Position numbers and translations under genes: made by a program. DNA of 64,000 bases, from NCBI RefSeq assembly GCF_000158915.1, contig NZ_GG657754.1, forward strand, positions 1,220,708 to 1,284,707, read 5' to 3'. This document shows, one piece after another, positions 24,529-32,153 of the stretch. The DNA is from Streptomyces himastatinicus ATCC 53653. Lineage in GTDB: Bacteria > Actinomycetota > Actinomycetes > Streptomycetales > Streptomycetaceae. The number at the start of each line of letters is the position of its first letter. Position 1 is the stretch's first letter. A model generated the notes under the pieces. The model worked only from the letters and a program-made list of their open reading frames with translations. It made no database searches and was not told the DNA's origin.

Positions 24529-26146
24529 TCAGGCCCGATAGGCCACCAGCGCCATCATCCCCGCCTCCCCGTGGTAGGCGTTGTGGCAATGCAGCATCCA
24601 CCGGCCGGGGTTGTCGGCGTCGAAGATCACGGACAGCTTCTTCTTCGGCAGCACGATCGCTGTGTCCTTGCGGGGTCCGGAGCTCCCGAGCTGGTACGTG
24701 TGGCCGTGCAGATGCATCGGGTGCCACATGCCCGTGCGGTTCGTGAAATCGAGCCGGACCCGCTGCCCTTCCTCGATCACGAGGGGGGCGGCCGTCGGAT
24801 CGCTCATGTCGAAGGGCTTGCCGTTGATGGCCCAGTTGTACTTCGTCATACCGCCGGTCAGGTCGATGCGGTGCACCCGGTCGACCTTCTTCGACGGCAG
24901 CCGGACGTCGTCCGCCGCGCGAAGCCGGGAGGCCGTCACGATCGCGCCGTTCAGTTCCTTCGGGCGGACGGTGGCGTTCGGGGCCCTGCCGGAGCCGGTA
25001 CGGACCAGGGCCATGCCACTGGCGTTCTTCCCCTCGGCGAGTGCGACGAGCGGCGACGCCGCCGTCGGCGAGCGTGACCAGTACGTCGTAGCGCTCGCCC
25101 ATGCCGATCAGCAGGACGTCGACCCGCCGTGCTCGACGAGAGCGTCGTGTGGTGATGTCATCTGTGCCGCCGAGCGCGACGCGTAGGCGTGTCGCCGCCG
25201 CGTTGATGATCCGCAGGCGGACCCGCTTGCCCGGGCTTGCCGGTGTACACGTCCGGGTCGGCCCGGGACACGGCCCGTTGACCAGGTGGTACGGGTACTT
25301 CACGTCGCCGGCGTCCCCGCCGAGCAGATCGCTCTCGGCGCCCATCAGCATGAACTTCATCGACATGCCGTCGCCGGAGGCGGACTTGGACGGTGAGGCG
25401 CTCTTTCCCGCGCCTTGTGCTTCCCCTTCATGGTCCATCCCGCCCATGTCACCCATGTCATGGCCGCCCATGTCGTGGCCGCCCATGTCCATCCCGCCCA
25501 TACCCCGCTTCAGTTCGGCGAAGACCTCGTCGGGTGTGCCGGTGACGCCGTCGACCCAGTCGTCCAGGACGACGACCCATTCGTCGTCGTAGGACAGCGG
25601 CTCCTTCGGGTCCTCCACGATCAGCGGTGCGTGCAGCCCGCGGTCGAGCTGGACACCGACGTGTGGGTGGAAGAAGTACGTGCCGGGGGTCTCGGCGATG
25701 AAGCGGTAGGTGAAGCCGGCTCCGGCCCGTACGGCAGTCTGAGTGGCCGGGGGAACGCCGTCCATGTCATTGCGCAGCGCGAGGCCGTGCCAGTGGATGG
25801 ACGTGGCCGTCCTGTTCGGCAGCTGGTTGGAGAGCTCGGCGGCCACGGTGTCACCGGCCGACACCCGAACCTCCTTGCCGGGGGCCTGACCGCCGAAGGC
25901 CCAGCTCTTGGCCATGACGCCGTCGCCGAGCTCCAGCATGGCGGGCGCGGCGGTCAGGGTCAGCTTGTGCACCGTGCCGGTGCTGGTGCGCTTCTTCTCG
26001 GCGGCGGCCACGGCCGGGTCGGACGGCTTGACCAGGGCGGTGGCTCCGCCCGCTTCGCCGTCGGAGCCACCGCAGGCGGCGAGCGCGCCCGCGCCCGCGA
26101 TGCCGAGCCCGGTCAGCAGGACGGAACGTCGGTTGATGCTGTTCAC
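24529..26146 (-). pseudogene. Lipoprotein multicopper oxidase, frame-disrupted
   Basis: A CueO/laccase-like oxidase with signal NRRSVLLTGLGIAGAGALAAC (Tat-like RR plus LAAC lipobox) from GTG 26146. Type-2/3 copper ligands are present in TSIHWHGLAL and YFFHPHVGVQ, and near the C-terminus in HPMHLHGHTYQLG and MLHCHNAYHGEAGMM. A Met/His-rich loop (GMGGMDMGGHDMGGHDMGDM) resembles copper-binding inserts of CueO. Between about 25040 and 25250 several small indels cluster: two near VNG...PGKRV, several in LGGTDDITTRRS, and an uncompensated one near 25057 that puts the last 170 residues out of frame. Everything else is clean, so recent inactivation or a local sequence-quality problem is possible. Confidence 0.8.
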
Positions 26147-26238
26147 GATGATGGTGTCCTCTTCTCGATGTGCCTTCTGTTCGGTCGCGCGGGCACGGCT
26201 GATCACGTCCACGGACGCGGAGCTGCCGTGGAGGCGGC

Positions 26239-26688
26239 CTACAGGAGCAATCGAGAGAGAACGGAAAGGTCGGGCGGCGCCCGGCTCACCGTGCCGGGAA
26301 CGAAGCGACCCGTCGGGGTGGCGTGCGCGTCGCCCTCGCGGCCGCCCCAGGGCTCGTTCGGCGGCATGAACGTCACGCCGTCGACGCCGGCGGTCGAGCA
26401 GTGCTGCGTGGCCATGCCGGAACAGACGCCACCGTCACTGTGCGCGGCGGGGCTGGAAGCCCGTGCGGTGTCGTCGTGCCCACCCTCGGCCGCGGACATC
26501 GTCGCCGAGGGCGCATGGGCCGTGCGCGCCATCCCGGCCATGGCGGTGGCATGCGCCGAGGAGGGCATCTCGTGGTGGAGGAGTACGGCGAGCGCGGCGA
26601 GCAGTGCGACAGCGGCGGCCCGCGCCCAGCGGGCGGCGCCACCGCGGGCGCGGCCCCGACCGGACTCGGCTGTCGTCATGGCTCCCAT
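26239..26688 (-). CDS. Small His/Met-containing membrane-anchored protein (DUF6153-like)
   Basis: A 149-residue protein with one N-terminal membrane helix (AARWARAAAVALLAALAVLL) followed by an exported His/Met-bearing region (HHEMPSSAHATAMAGMARTA) with two cysteines (GGVCSGMATQHCSTAG) and a tail ending RAPPDLSVLSRLLL. The layout and the PPDLS-x-L tail fit the Streptomyces DUF6153 family. ATG 26688 follows GGGAG by five bases. It lies about 90 bases upstream of the multicopper oxidase in the same direction, and a CsoR-like box is just upstream, so a role in extracytoplasmic copper handling is likely (inference). Confidence 0.65.
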   Translation of the reverse strand: MGAMTTAESGRGRARGGAARWARAAAVALLAALAVLLHHEMPSSAHATAMAGMARTAHAPSATMSAAEGGHDDTARASSPAAHSDGGVCSGMATQHCSTAGVDGVTFMPPNEPWGGREGDAHATPTGRFVPGTVSRAPPDLSVLSRLLL

Positions 26689-26717
26689 CCCTGCTCCCGG
26701 TGAGCGACCCCGCCAAT

Positions 26718-26734
26718 ATACCCGGTAGGGGTAA
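26718..26734. promoter_or_regulatory. CsoR-type box between DUF6153 and DUF5134 genes
   Basis: ATACCCGGTAGGGGTAA matches the ATACCC-N5-GGGTAT pattern with one mismatch at the last base. It lies 30 bases upstream of the DUF6153 start and about 100 bases before the divergent DUF5134 start. Confidence 0.65.
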
Positions 26735-26832
26735 TAGTGAACGCTCTCCTAAGCTCCTACGTACTCAGGGGCTCAGCAGTCGATGCCGCACGAGGCACCG
26801 AGACCGCACTCGGACGGAGAGGGAGCGCAACG

Positions 26833-27714
26833 ATGGAGACTCTGAGTTGGTCCATAGCGGCGGTCGCCGCGCTGGTGGCCGCCGTCAGCCTGGTCCGCAT
26901 GGTGACCACCAGGGGGGAGACCCGCTTCGCCGCGGGGGGCGATGCACTGATGGGCGCGTGCATGACTGTCATGGCCATGCCCGGAACGGCAGCCTGGTAC
27001 GGCGGTCACGGCATGTGGTGGGCAACGGCATTCGCCCTCCTGGCTCTCGGCGGCGTGATGATGGCCGTCAAACACACGCGTGCAAGCGGCTGGGGCCACG
27101 GCCGCCACTGGGTGCATCTCATTGTCGGCAGCGCCGGCATGGTGATCATGACACTCGCCATGACGAGTACACCCTCGGGGCCGGTACTGGCGCTGGGCGG
27201 CTCGTCCATGGCCGGGATGCCGGGCATGGAGAACATGCCCGGGATGGACTCGGCTCAGGGCATGGAAGGCATGGAAGGCATGGAGGGGATGCAGGGCATG
27301 GAAGGGATGCACGGCATGAACACGCCGGGCATGCCCACCGCGGCCGACTCCACCACAGCGGCGTCTTCGGGCTCCTTCTGGCGTTACGTGATCGCAGCGC
27401 TCGCGGTGTACTTCCTGCTGTCCATCTGCGCCTCCCTCTGGGCCCGGGTCCGGGGAACGAACAGGGAGGACGTCCCCGCCGGCCGTGACAGCGGCCGAGG
27501 CCGCACATGGGGGCGCTGGCTGCTCGCCATGCCGGACACCGTGGTGGTGTTCCTGGTATCGCTGACCATCTCGGTGTGGGACAAGGCCCGCGCGGCGGAG
27601 CGGGGAAGCCACGGCCGTCGGCGCAGGATCGGCGCGGCGCCGGACGCGGCACTGGCCGCTCACATCGGCATGGGCGGAACCATGTCCGCGATGCTGCTCA
27701 TGATGGCGGCGTGA
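26833..27714 (+). CDS. Multi-pass membrane protein with Met-rich loop (DUF5134-like)
   Basis: A 293-residue membrane protein with about six helices (SWSIAAVAALVAAVSLVRMV; ATAFALLALGGVMMAV; LIVGSAGMVIMTLAM; YVIAALAVYFLLSICASLWA; VVVFLVSLTISV). A long loop (about residues 121-160) is packed with MxGM repeats (MAGMPGMENMPGMDSAQGME and further). Met-rich loops of this kind bind Cu(I) in CopC/CueO/Ctr proteins. It resembles the actinobacterial DUF5134 family. ATG 26833 has GGGAG upstream. It is divergent from the DUF6153/oxidase genes across a CsoR-like box, supporting a copper-related function (inference). Confidence 0.75.
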   Translation: METLSWSIAAVAALVAAVSLVRMVTTRGETRFAAGGDALMGACMTVMAMPGTAAWYGGHGMWWATAFALLALGGVMMAVKHTRASGWGHGRHWVHLIVGSAGMVIMTLAMTSTPSGPVLALGGSSMAGMPGMENMPGMDSAQGMEGMEGMEGMQGMEGMHGMNTPGMPTAADSTTAASSGSFWRYVIAALAVYFLLSICASLWARVRGTNREDVPAGRDSGRGRTWGRWLLAMPDTVVVFLVSLTISVWDKARAAERGSHGRRRRIGAAPDAALAAHIGMGGTMSAMLLMMAA

Positions 27715-27715
27715 C

Positions 27716-28447
27716 GGGCGCCGCATCGATGTCGCCGGCGCCGCAGCCACCGCCCTTCTCTCCACTTCCTGTTCCGGAGCCGGAGCCGGTGGATCCTCGG
27801 GCGGGGGCAAGAGCATCAACGTGCTGATGGTCGGCAACCCGCAGATGGAGGACGTCGCGAAGCTCACGAAGAACACGTTCACGAAGGACACCGGCATCAA
27901 GGTCAACTTCACCGTCCTGCCCGAGAACGAGCTTCGCGACAAGGTCACCCAGGACATCGCCACCCAGGCCGGCCAGTACGACGTGGCCACCATCGGGGCC
28001 TACGAGGTGCCCATCTGGGAGAAGAACGGCTGGCTGCACGAACTCGACTCCTACGCCGACAAGGACACCGGCTTCGACAAGGCCGACCTGCTGAAACCGA
28101 TGGTGCAGCCCGCCGACGTCGTCTTCGACTGCGTGGCCCGGGAGCGGTCCATGGCCCAGGCCACCGACCTGGTGGCCAAGGGCCACATCGTGGTCGTGGG
28201 TGTGGGAGCCGCCGGTACGACCCCGATCCGCCTGGACCTGATCCAGGACCGGGAGCTCCGCATCGAGGGCACCCTGATGTACACCGCCGAGGACTACCGT
28301 GCTGCCCTGTCCCTCATCGTCTCGGGCGCCGTCGACACCGATGAGATCGTCACCGCCACCTATGCGCTGGAGGACGCCGCCCAAGCCTTCGCCGCTGCCA
28401 CCGATCCCCAACACGTCAAGGTCCTGGTCACGGTGGACGGTCCCTGA
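27716..28447 (+). pseudogene. Deletion fusion: sugar-binding lipoprotein joined to polyol dehydrogenase
   Basis: One open frame combines two unrelated proteins. The first part is the start of an ABC-transporter polyol/sugar-binding lipoprotein: a damaged signal with lipobox ([13 protein letters not shown]), then INVLMVGNPQMEDVAKLTKN and GQYDVATIGAYEVPIWEKNG. At about 28101-28112 it switches, in frame, to the C-terminal half of a zinc-type medium-chain dehydrogenase (ADVVFDCVARERSMAQATDL; DRELRIEGTLMYTAEDYRAA; VDTDEIVTATYALEDA). The Zn-binding N-terminal half, the permeases and the rest of the binding protein are absent, as expected if a multi-gene segment of a polyol cluster was deleted. No clear start codon remains; the N-terminus abuts the stop of the preceding gene. 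Confidence 0.8.
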
Positions 28448-28615
28448 CAGCGCGCGGCGGGCCGAAGTCCGAAGCCCGTGAACCGGATGAGCCCCGGCCT
28501 CCCCGGGCCCGTGTGCGAGACTGCGGGACCGGAGCCATGCGACCGCCGCCGTGCTGGGCCGGGGCCCGTCCCTGCAGCCGGACCGACCAGGACCCGAAGG
28601 GGAAGGAGAGTCGCT

Positions 28616-29422
28616 GTGTCCGCCCGTACGCGACTGTCACAGGCCGCCGTCGAGGAACGGCGGCAGGCCATCCTGCGCCATGTCGCCGAACACGGTGAGA
28701 GCCGCATCGACGACCTCGCCCGCGGCTTCGACGTGAGCCTGATGACGATGCACCGGGACCTGGACGACCTCGCCCAGCGCCATCTGCTGCGCAAGGAGCG
28801 CGGCCGGGCCGTCGCCTTCCCCGCCCTCACCATGGAAACCGCCACCCGGTTCCGGGAGAACAGCGCCCTCGCGGCCAAATCCGCGCTGTGCGCGGCCGTC
28901 GCCGACCGCGTCAAGCCGGGCAGCACGGTCCTCATGGACGACTCGACCACCCTCTTCCCCCTCGCCCCCGTGCTCGCCCGGCTGGACCAGCTCACCGTCG
29001 TCACCAACTCGGTCGGCCTGGCGCAGCGCCTCGGCCGCGCGCCCGGGGTGAACGTCACCCTGCTGGGCGGGCACTATCACGGCGACTTCAACTCCTGCAC
29101 CGGCTCCGCCGTCACCCGCGCTCTGTCCAAGATCCGCGCGGACCTCGCCCTGATGTCCGCCACGGCCGTCCTCGAAGGACGGCTCTTCCACCCCTTGCAG
29201 GACTACGCCGAGGTGAAGCTGGCCATGCTCGCCGCCGCGGAGCAGGCGCTGCTCCTGGCGGACCATGCGAAATTCGGCAAGACCGCCACGTACGCGTACG
29301 GCACCGTGGCCGACTACCACGCGGTCATCACCGACACCCGCACCCCCGAAGCGGAGTTCGCGGCCATCCGCGAACTCGGAGTGCCCGTCGAGACGGTCGA
29401 ACCCGAAGAGCCCGCCCCGTGA
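28616..29422 (+). CDS. DeoR-family sugar-metabolism regulator
   Basis: A 268-residue DeoR-type repressor. The N-terminal helix-turn-helix spans RRQAILRHVAEHGESRIDDL and FDVSLMTMHRDLDDLAQRHL. The C-terminal DeoRC sensor, an ISOCOT-type domain for phosphorylated sugars, shows VTNSVGLAQRLGRAPGVNVT, LLGGHYHGDFNSCTGS and LLADHAKFGKTATYAYG. GTG 28616 has AAGGAG upstream. It follows the binding-protein/dehydrogenase fusion and was probably the regulator of that polyol cluster; with the structural genes deleted, its present targets are unclear. Confidence 0.9.
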   Translation: MSARTRLSQAAVEERRQAILRHVAEHGESRIDDLARGFDVSLMTMHRDLDDLAQRHLLRKERGRAVAFPALTMETATRFRENSALAAKSALCAAVADRVKPGSTVLMDDSTTLFPLAPVLARLDQLTVVTNSVGLAQRLGRAPGVNVTLLGGHYHGDFNSCTGSAVTRALSKIRADLALMSATAVLEGRLFHPLQDYAEVKLAMLAAAEQALLLADHAKFGKTATYAYGTVADYHAVITDTRTPEAEFAAIRELGVPVETVEPEEPAP

Positions 29423-29917
29423 GACACACCCTGTTCGAACCGCAGTGCTGGGGCTACCGGAACATGTTCACCATCATCTGATGAATTAATCCGAGAGCCG
29501 CAATCGCTACCAGCCACCACGCAGGATCACGCCATGGGCGCTTTGGCCACTCGTCATCCTCCATCTCGAATCCCTCCCCTCTTCAGCTCACTACTGAGCG
29601 ACAGTTGTACGCCATGTGAACGACGAGTTTTGCCTCTTGGTCAACGTCATGGGGAGGGCTGACAACTGCGGAGACGGGTGCGAGACACGGCCGTTCCACG
29701 GAACATCCGTACGGCGTGACTGTTTCCGGTAAAGCGTGCGGAAGCGGGCGCCCTCGCGGCCTGGGACCGTCATTGGTATGACACAAATTGGGCCCCCTCC
29801 CAATTTCCTCCGGCTAGCGAGATATCGCTACACTTGCACGCCTTGAGGAGCCCTCGAAGAAGAAGTACGAGAATTCACCACATCGGTGACCGCGGGTCAG
29901 ATGGACGACTCCTCCGG
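29423..29917. other. Low-GC intergenic region with an orphan operator and hairpin
   Basis: These 495 bases are clearly less GC-rich than their surroundings and hold no convincing gene. AAATTGGG-CCCCCT-CCCAATTT (29785-29806) is a perfect 8-bp hairpin. TAGCGA-GATA-TCGCTA (29815-29830) is a PadR/TetR-type operator-like inverted repeat not followed by an intact gene on the plus strand. This may be the promoter of a lost gene. Confidence 0.5.
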
Positions 29918-30460
29918 TCAGCGAAGGCCGTCGAGGATGACGTTCATCAGGGGCCGTGCCGTCGATTCCCACTCATCCCGGTCCAGCCGGCCGAGGTAGG
30001 CGATGAGCAGCAGGACCCCGTGGGCGTCCACGTCCGTGCGGAGGGAACCGGCCGCTTTCCCGGCGTCCAGCAGCTGAGCGAGGGCGCCTTCGATGGGGTT
30101 GCGGCTGTGGGCGACGAGATCCTGCCACGCCACCGGCTCCAGCGCCGCCAGGACGCCGCGCTTGATCTCGGCGTAGTCGATCACCCGGTCCAGCCAATGG
30201 CGCAGGGCTTCCACGGGCTCGTGCTCCGCCAGCAAGGCGGAGGCGGCGGTCACGAGTTCTTCGACGTCGCGCCGGTAGACCTCGGCCAGGAGCGCTTCGC
30301 GGTTGGGGAAGTTCCGGTAGAGCGTTCCCTGTCCAACACCGGCGCGCTTGGCGATCTCGTTGAGGTGGACGTCGTGGGACTCGGCGAGGGCTGCGCGGGC
30401 GGCCTCCACGATGCGGGTCCGGTTCTGCACCGCATCCGGACGACGGGCTGACGCGCTCAT
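29918..30460 (-). CDS. TetR-family regulator of the divergent SDR
   Basis: A 180-residue TetR repressor (helix-turn-helix: LNEIAKRAGVGQGTLYRNFP and NREALLAEVYRRDVEEL). ATG 30460 has AGGAGAGG upstream and gives the usual length. The C-terminal domain contains ALRHWLDRVIDYAEIKRG. It is divergent from the short-chain dehydrogenase at 30556, and the 95-base gap contains an 18-bp-arm inverted repeat with two GGACACGTGTCC palindromes, so it almost certainly represses itself and the dehydrogenase. Confidence 0.9.
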   Translation of the reverse strand: MSASARRPDAVQNRTRIVEAARAALAESHDVHLNEIAKRAGVGQGTLYRNFPNREALLAEVYRRDVEELVTAASALLAEHEPVEALRHWLDRVIDYAEIKRGVLAALEPVAWQDLVAHSRNPIEGALAQLLDAGKAAGSLRTDVDAHGVLLLIAYLGRLDRDEWESTARPLMNVILDGLR

Positions 30461-30488
30461 GGGCCTCTCCTGATGTTCCGCCTGGCAC

Positions 30489-30540
30489 AAGTGGACACGT
30501 GTCCGCTAGGGTGAATCCCACTGCGGACACGTGTCCACTT
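30489..30540. promoter_or_regulatory. Nested palindromic TetR operator
   Basis: AAGTGGACACGTGTCCGC (30489-30506) and its exact reverse complement (30523-30540) flank 16 bases. Each arm itself contains the palindrome GGACACGTGTCC. Two repressor dimers, or dimers of dimers, could bind here between the divergent TetR and SDR genes. Confidence 0.9.
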
Positions 30541-30555
30541 TACTTGGAGGCAGCA

Positions 30556-31296
30556 GTGCCCTCTCTTCACGGCAAGATCGTCGCCATCACCGGAGCCAGT
30601 GGCGGCATCGGCGAAGCCACGGCCCGTCTGCTCGCCGAGCGCGGCGCCGGGGTCGTCCTCGCGGCGCGCCGCAGCGAGCGCATCGACGCCATAGCGCAGG
30701 AGATCCGGGAGGCGGGCGGCCGCGCCGCCACGTGCGTCGTCGACGTCACCCGGGCCGAGGACCTGCACCGCCTGGTCTCCAGCGCCGTCGACCAGTTCGG
30801 CCGTATGGATGTACTGGTGAACAACGCCGGTATCGCCCCGATCAGCCCGCTGGCCGACCTCGACACCGCAAGCTGGGCGGCGATGATCGATGTCAACCTT
30901 CGCGGGATGCTCAACGGCGTGGCCGCCGCGCTGCCCGTCTTCCGTGAGCAGGGGTCGGGCCACCTGGTGAGCATCGTCTCGGTGGCCGGACTGTCCGTGT
31001 CCCCCTCGATGGCGGTCTACGCCGCGACCAAGAACGCGGTGCGCACCGTCCACGAGGGGCTGCGCACGGAGTCCACCGACGGGGTGGTGCGGACGACGGC
31101 CATTTCGCCGGGGTACGTCCGCACCGATCTCGCCGACTCCATGGCGGATCCGCACATCCGCGAGCAGATTCGCAAGAACATGGACGCGGTGGGCATCTCT
31201 CCGGCGGCGGTTGCCCGCGCGGTGGCCTTCGCCGTCGAGCAGCCCGACGACGTCGAGATCGGCGAGATCAACGTCCGCCCCACCGTCCAGGCATGA
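30556..31296 (+). CDS. Short-chain dehydrogenase/reductase
   Basis: A 246-residue classical SDR, NAD(P)-dependent. The cofactor motif is ITGASGGIGEATA, with a basic ARRSER segment that favours NADPH. The NNAG motif is VLVNNAGIAP, the catalytic Ser is in VSIVSVAGLSVS, and Tyr/Lys are in VYAATKNAV. GTG 30556 follows GGAGG by six bases. It lies under the nested palindrome and is divergent from its TetR. The sequence resembles SDRs that oxidise or reduce small carbonyls; the exact substrate is not visible. Confidence 0.92.
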   Translation: MPSLHGKIVAITGASGGIGEATARLLAERGAGVVLAARRSERIDAIAQEIREAGGRAATCVVDVTRAEDLHRLVSSAVDQFGRMDVLVNNAGIAPISPLADLDTASWAAMIDVNLRGMLNGVAAALPVFREQGSGHLVSIVSVAGLSVSPSMAVYAATKNAVRTVHEGLRTESTDGVVRTTAISPGYVRTDLADSMADPHIREQIRKNMDAVGISPAAVARAVAFAVEQPDDVEIGEINVRPTVQA

Positions 31297-31303
31297 CGCG
31301 CGT

Positions 31304-32131
31304 TCACGCTCCCCTCGCGAGGAACTGACGGGCGCCGCGCAACGTGGTGTGCAGCGTGCGCTGGGTGGCGCCGCTGTCGAGGCGGATATCGAGGGCCCCG
31401 GGAAGCGCGCTCTCGGCCCGCAGGCCCGCGGGCAGTCGGGAGGCGTCGAGGCCGTCACGCCTGGCGATGAGGGTGCCGAGTTCGTGACGGCTCACGGCGT
31501 CGGCTCCTGCCAGATGGTGCATGCCGCTTGCGTCGCAGGCCGCGAGTTCCAGCAGGGCGGCGGCCAGGTCGGCGACATGGACGGGACAGCGGATGTCGTC
31601 GGTGAACAGGGCGCCGCTTCGGGTACCGGCCGCGAGGTCGTGCACCAGGCGTACGTGCACGGACCGCCGGTCGCCGATGATCAGCGAGGTGCGCGCGACC
31701 ACGGCCTCGGGGTGCACGAGGCGAACCCCCGTCTCCGCCGCGGCCTTGGCCGCGCCGTAGGGGGTGACCGGGTCGGGCAGGCAGCTTTCGTCGTAGTGGA
31801 CGCGGGCGCCGGAGAACACCGCGTCGCTGGACACATGGACCAGGCGGCAGCCGGACTTCGCCGCCGCCATCGCCAGGTGGACCGGCCCCTCGGCCGTTAC
31901 CGCCCAGTCGGACGCGCTACTCGTCGCGTTGACGACGAGTAGCGGGCCGACCTCGGCCACGACCGCCTCGATGCGCTCGGGGTCCCGCAGGTCGAGGGCG
32001 TGCCAGGCGACCCCCGGGGTGCTGCCGGGCCTGGTCGCGAACGTCGCGGCCGTCGTATGTCCGGCCGCTGCCGCCTGGCGCACCAGCTCGGCGCCCAGGA
32101 ACCCGCTACCGCCGATGATCAGGACCGTCAT
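31304..32131 (-). CDS. RmlD-like sugar-nucleotide reductase (extended SDR)
   Basis: A 275-residue extended SDR. The Rossmann motif is VLIIGGSGFLGAELVRQA. The catalytic triad is present: Ser in LVHVSSDAVFSG and Tyr/Lys in TPYGAAKAAAE. VHYDESCLPDPVTPYGAAKA is typical of dTDP-4-dehydrorhamnose reductase (RmlD) proteins, but the protein is a little short and no other rml gene is nearby, so a different sugar-like substrate is possible. It is convergent with the SDR (7-base gap) and lies 22 bases downstream of the large gene at 32154, in the same direction, perhaps co-transcribed. Confidence 0.75.
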   Translation of the reverse strand: MTVLIIGGSGFLGAELVRQAAAAGHTTAATFATRPGSTPGVAWHALDLRDPERIEAVVAEVGPLLVVNATSSASDWAVTAEGPVHLAMAAAKSGCRLVHVSSDAVFSGARVHYDESCLPDPVTPYGAAKAAAETGVRLVHPEAVVARTSLIIGDRRSVHVRLVHDLAAGTRSGALFTDDIRCPVHVADLAAALLELAACDASGMHHLAGADAVSRHELGTLIARRDGLDASRLPAGLRAESALPGALDIRLDSGATQRTLHTTLRGARQFLARGA

Positions 32132-32153
32132 GACGCGACACGGTAGAGGCGGG

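Noticed and set aside
27210-27350. Short ATGGAAGGC-type repeats that look like a tandem repeat array
   Set aside because: They encode the Met-rich MEGMEGM loop of the membrane protein in frame and are a coding low-complexity region, not a separate repeat element.
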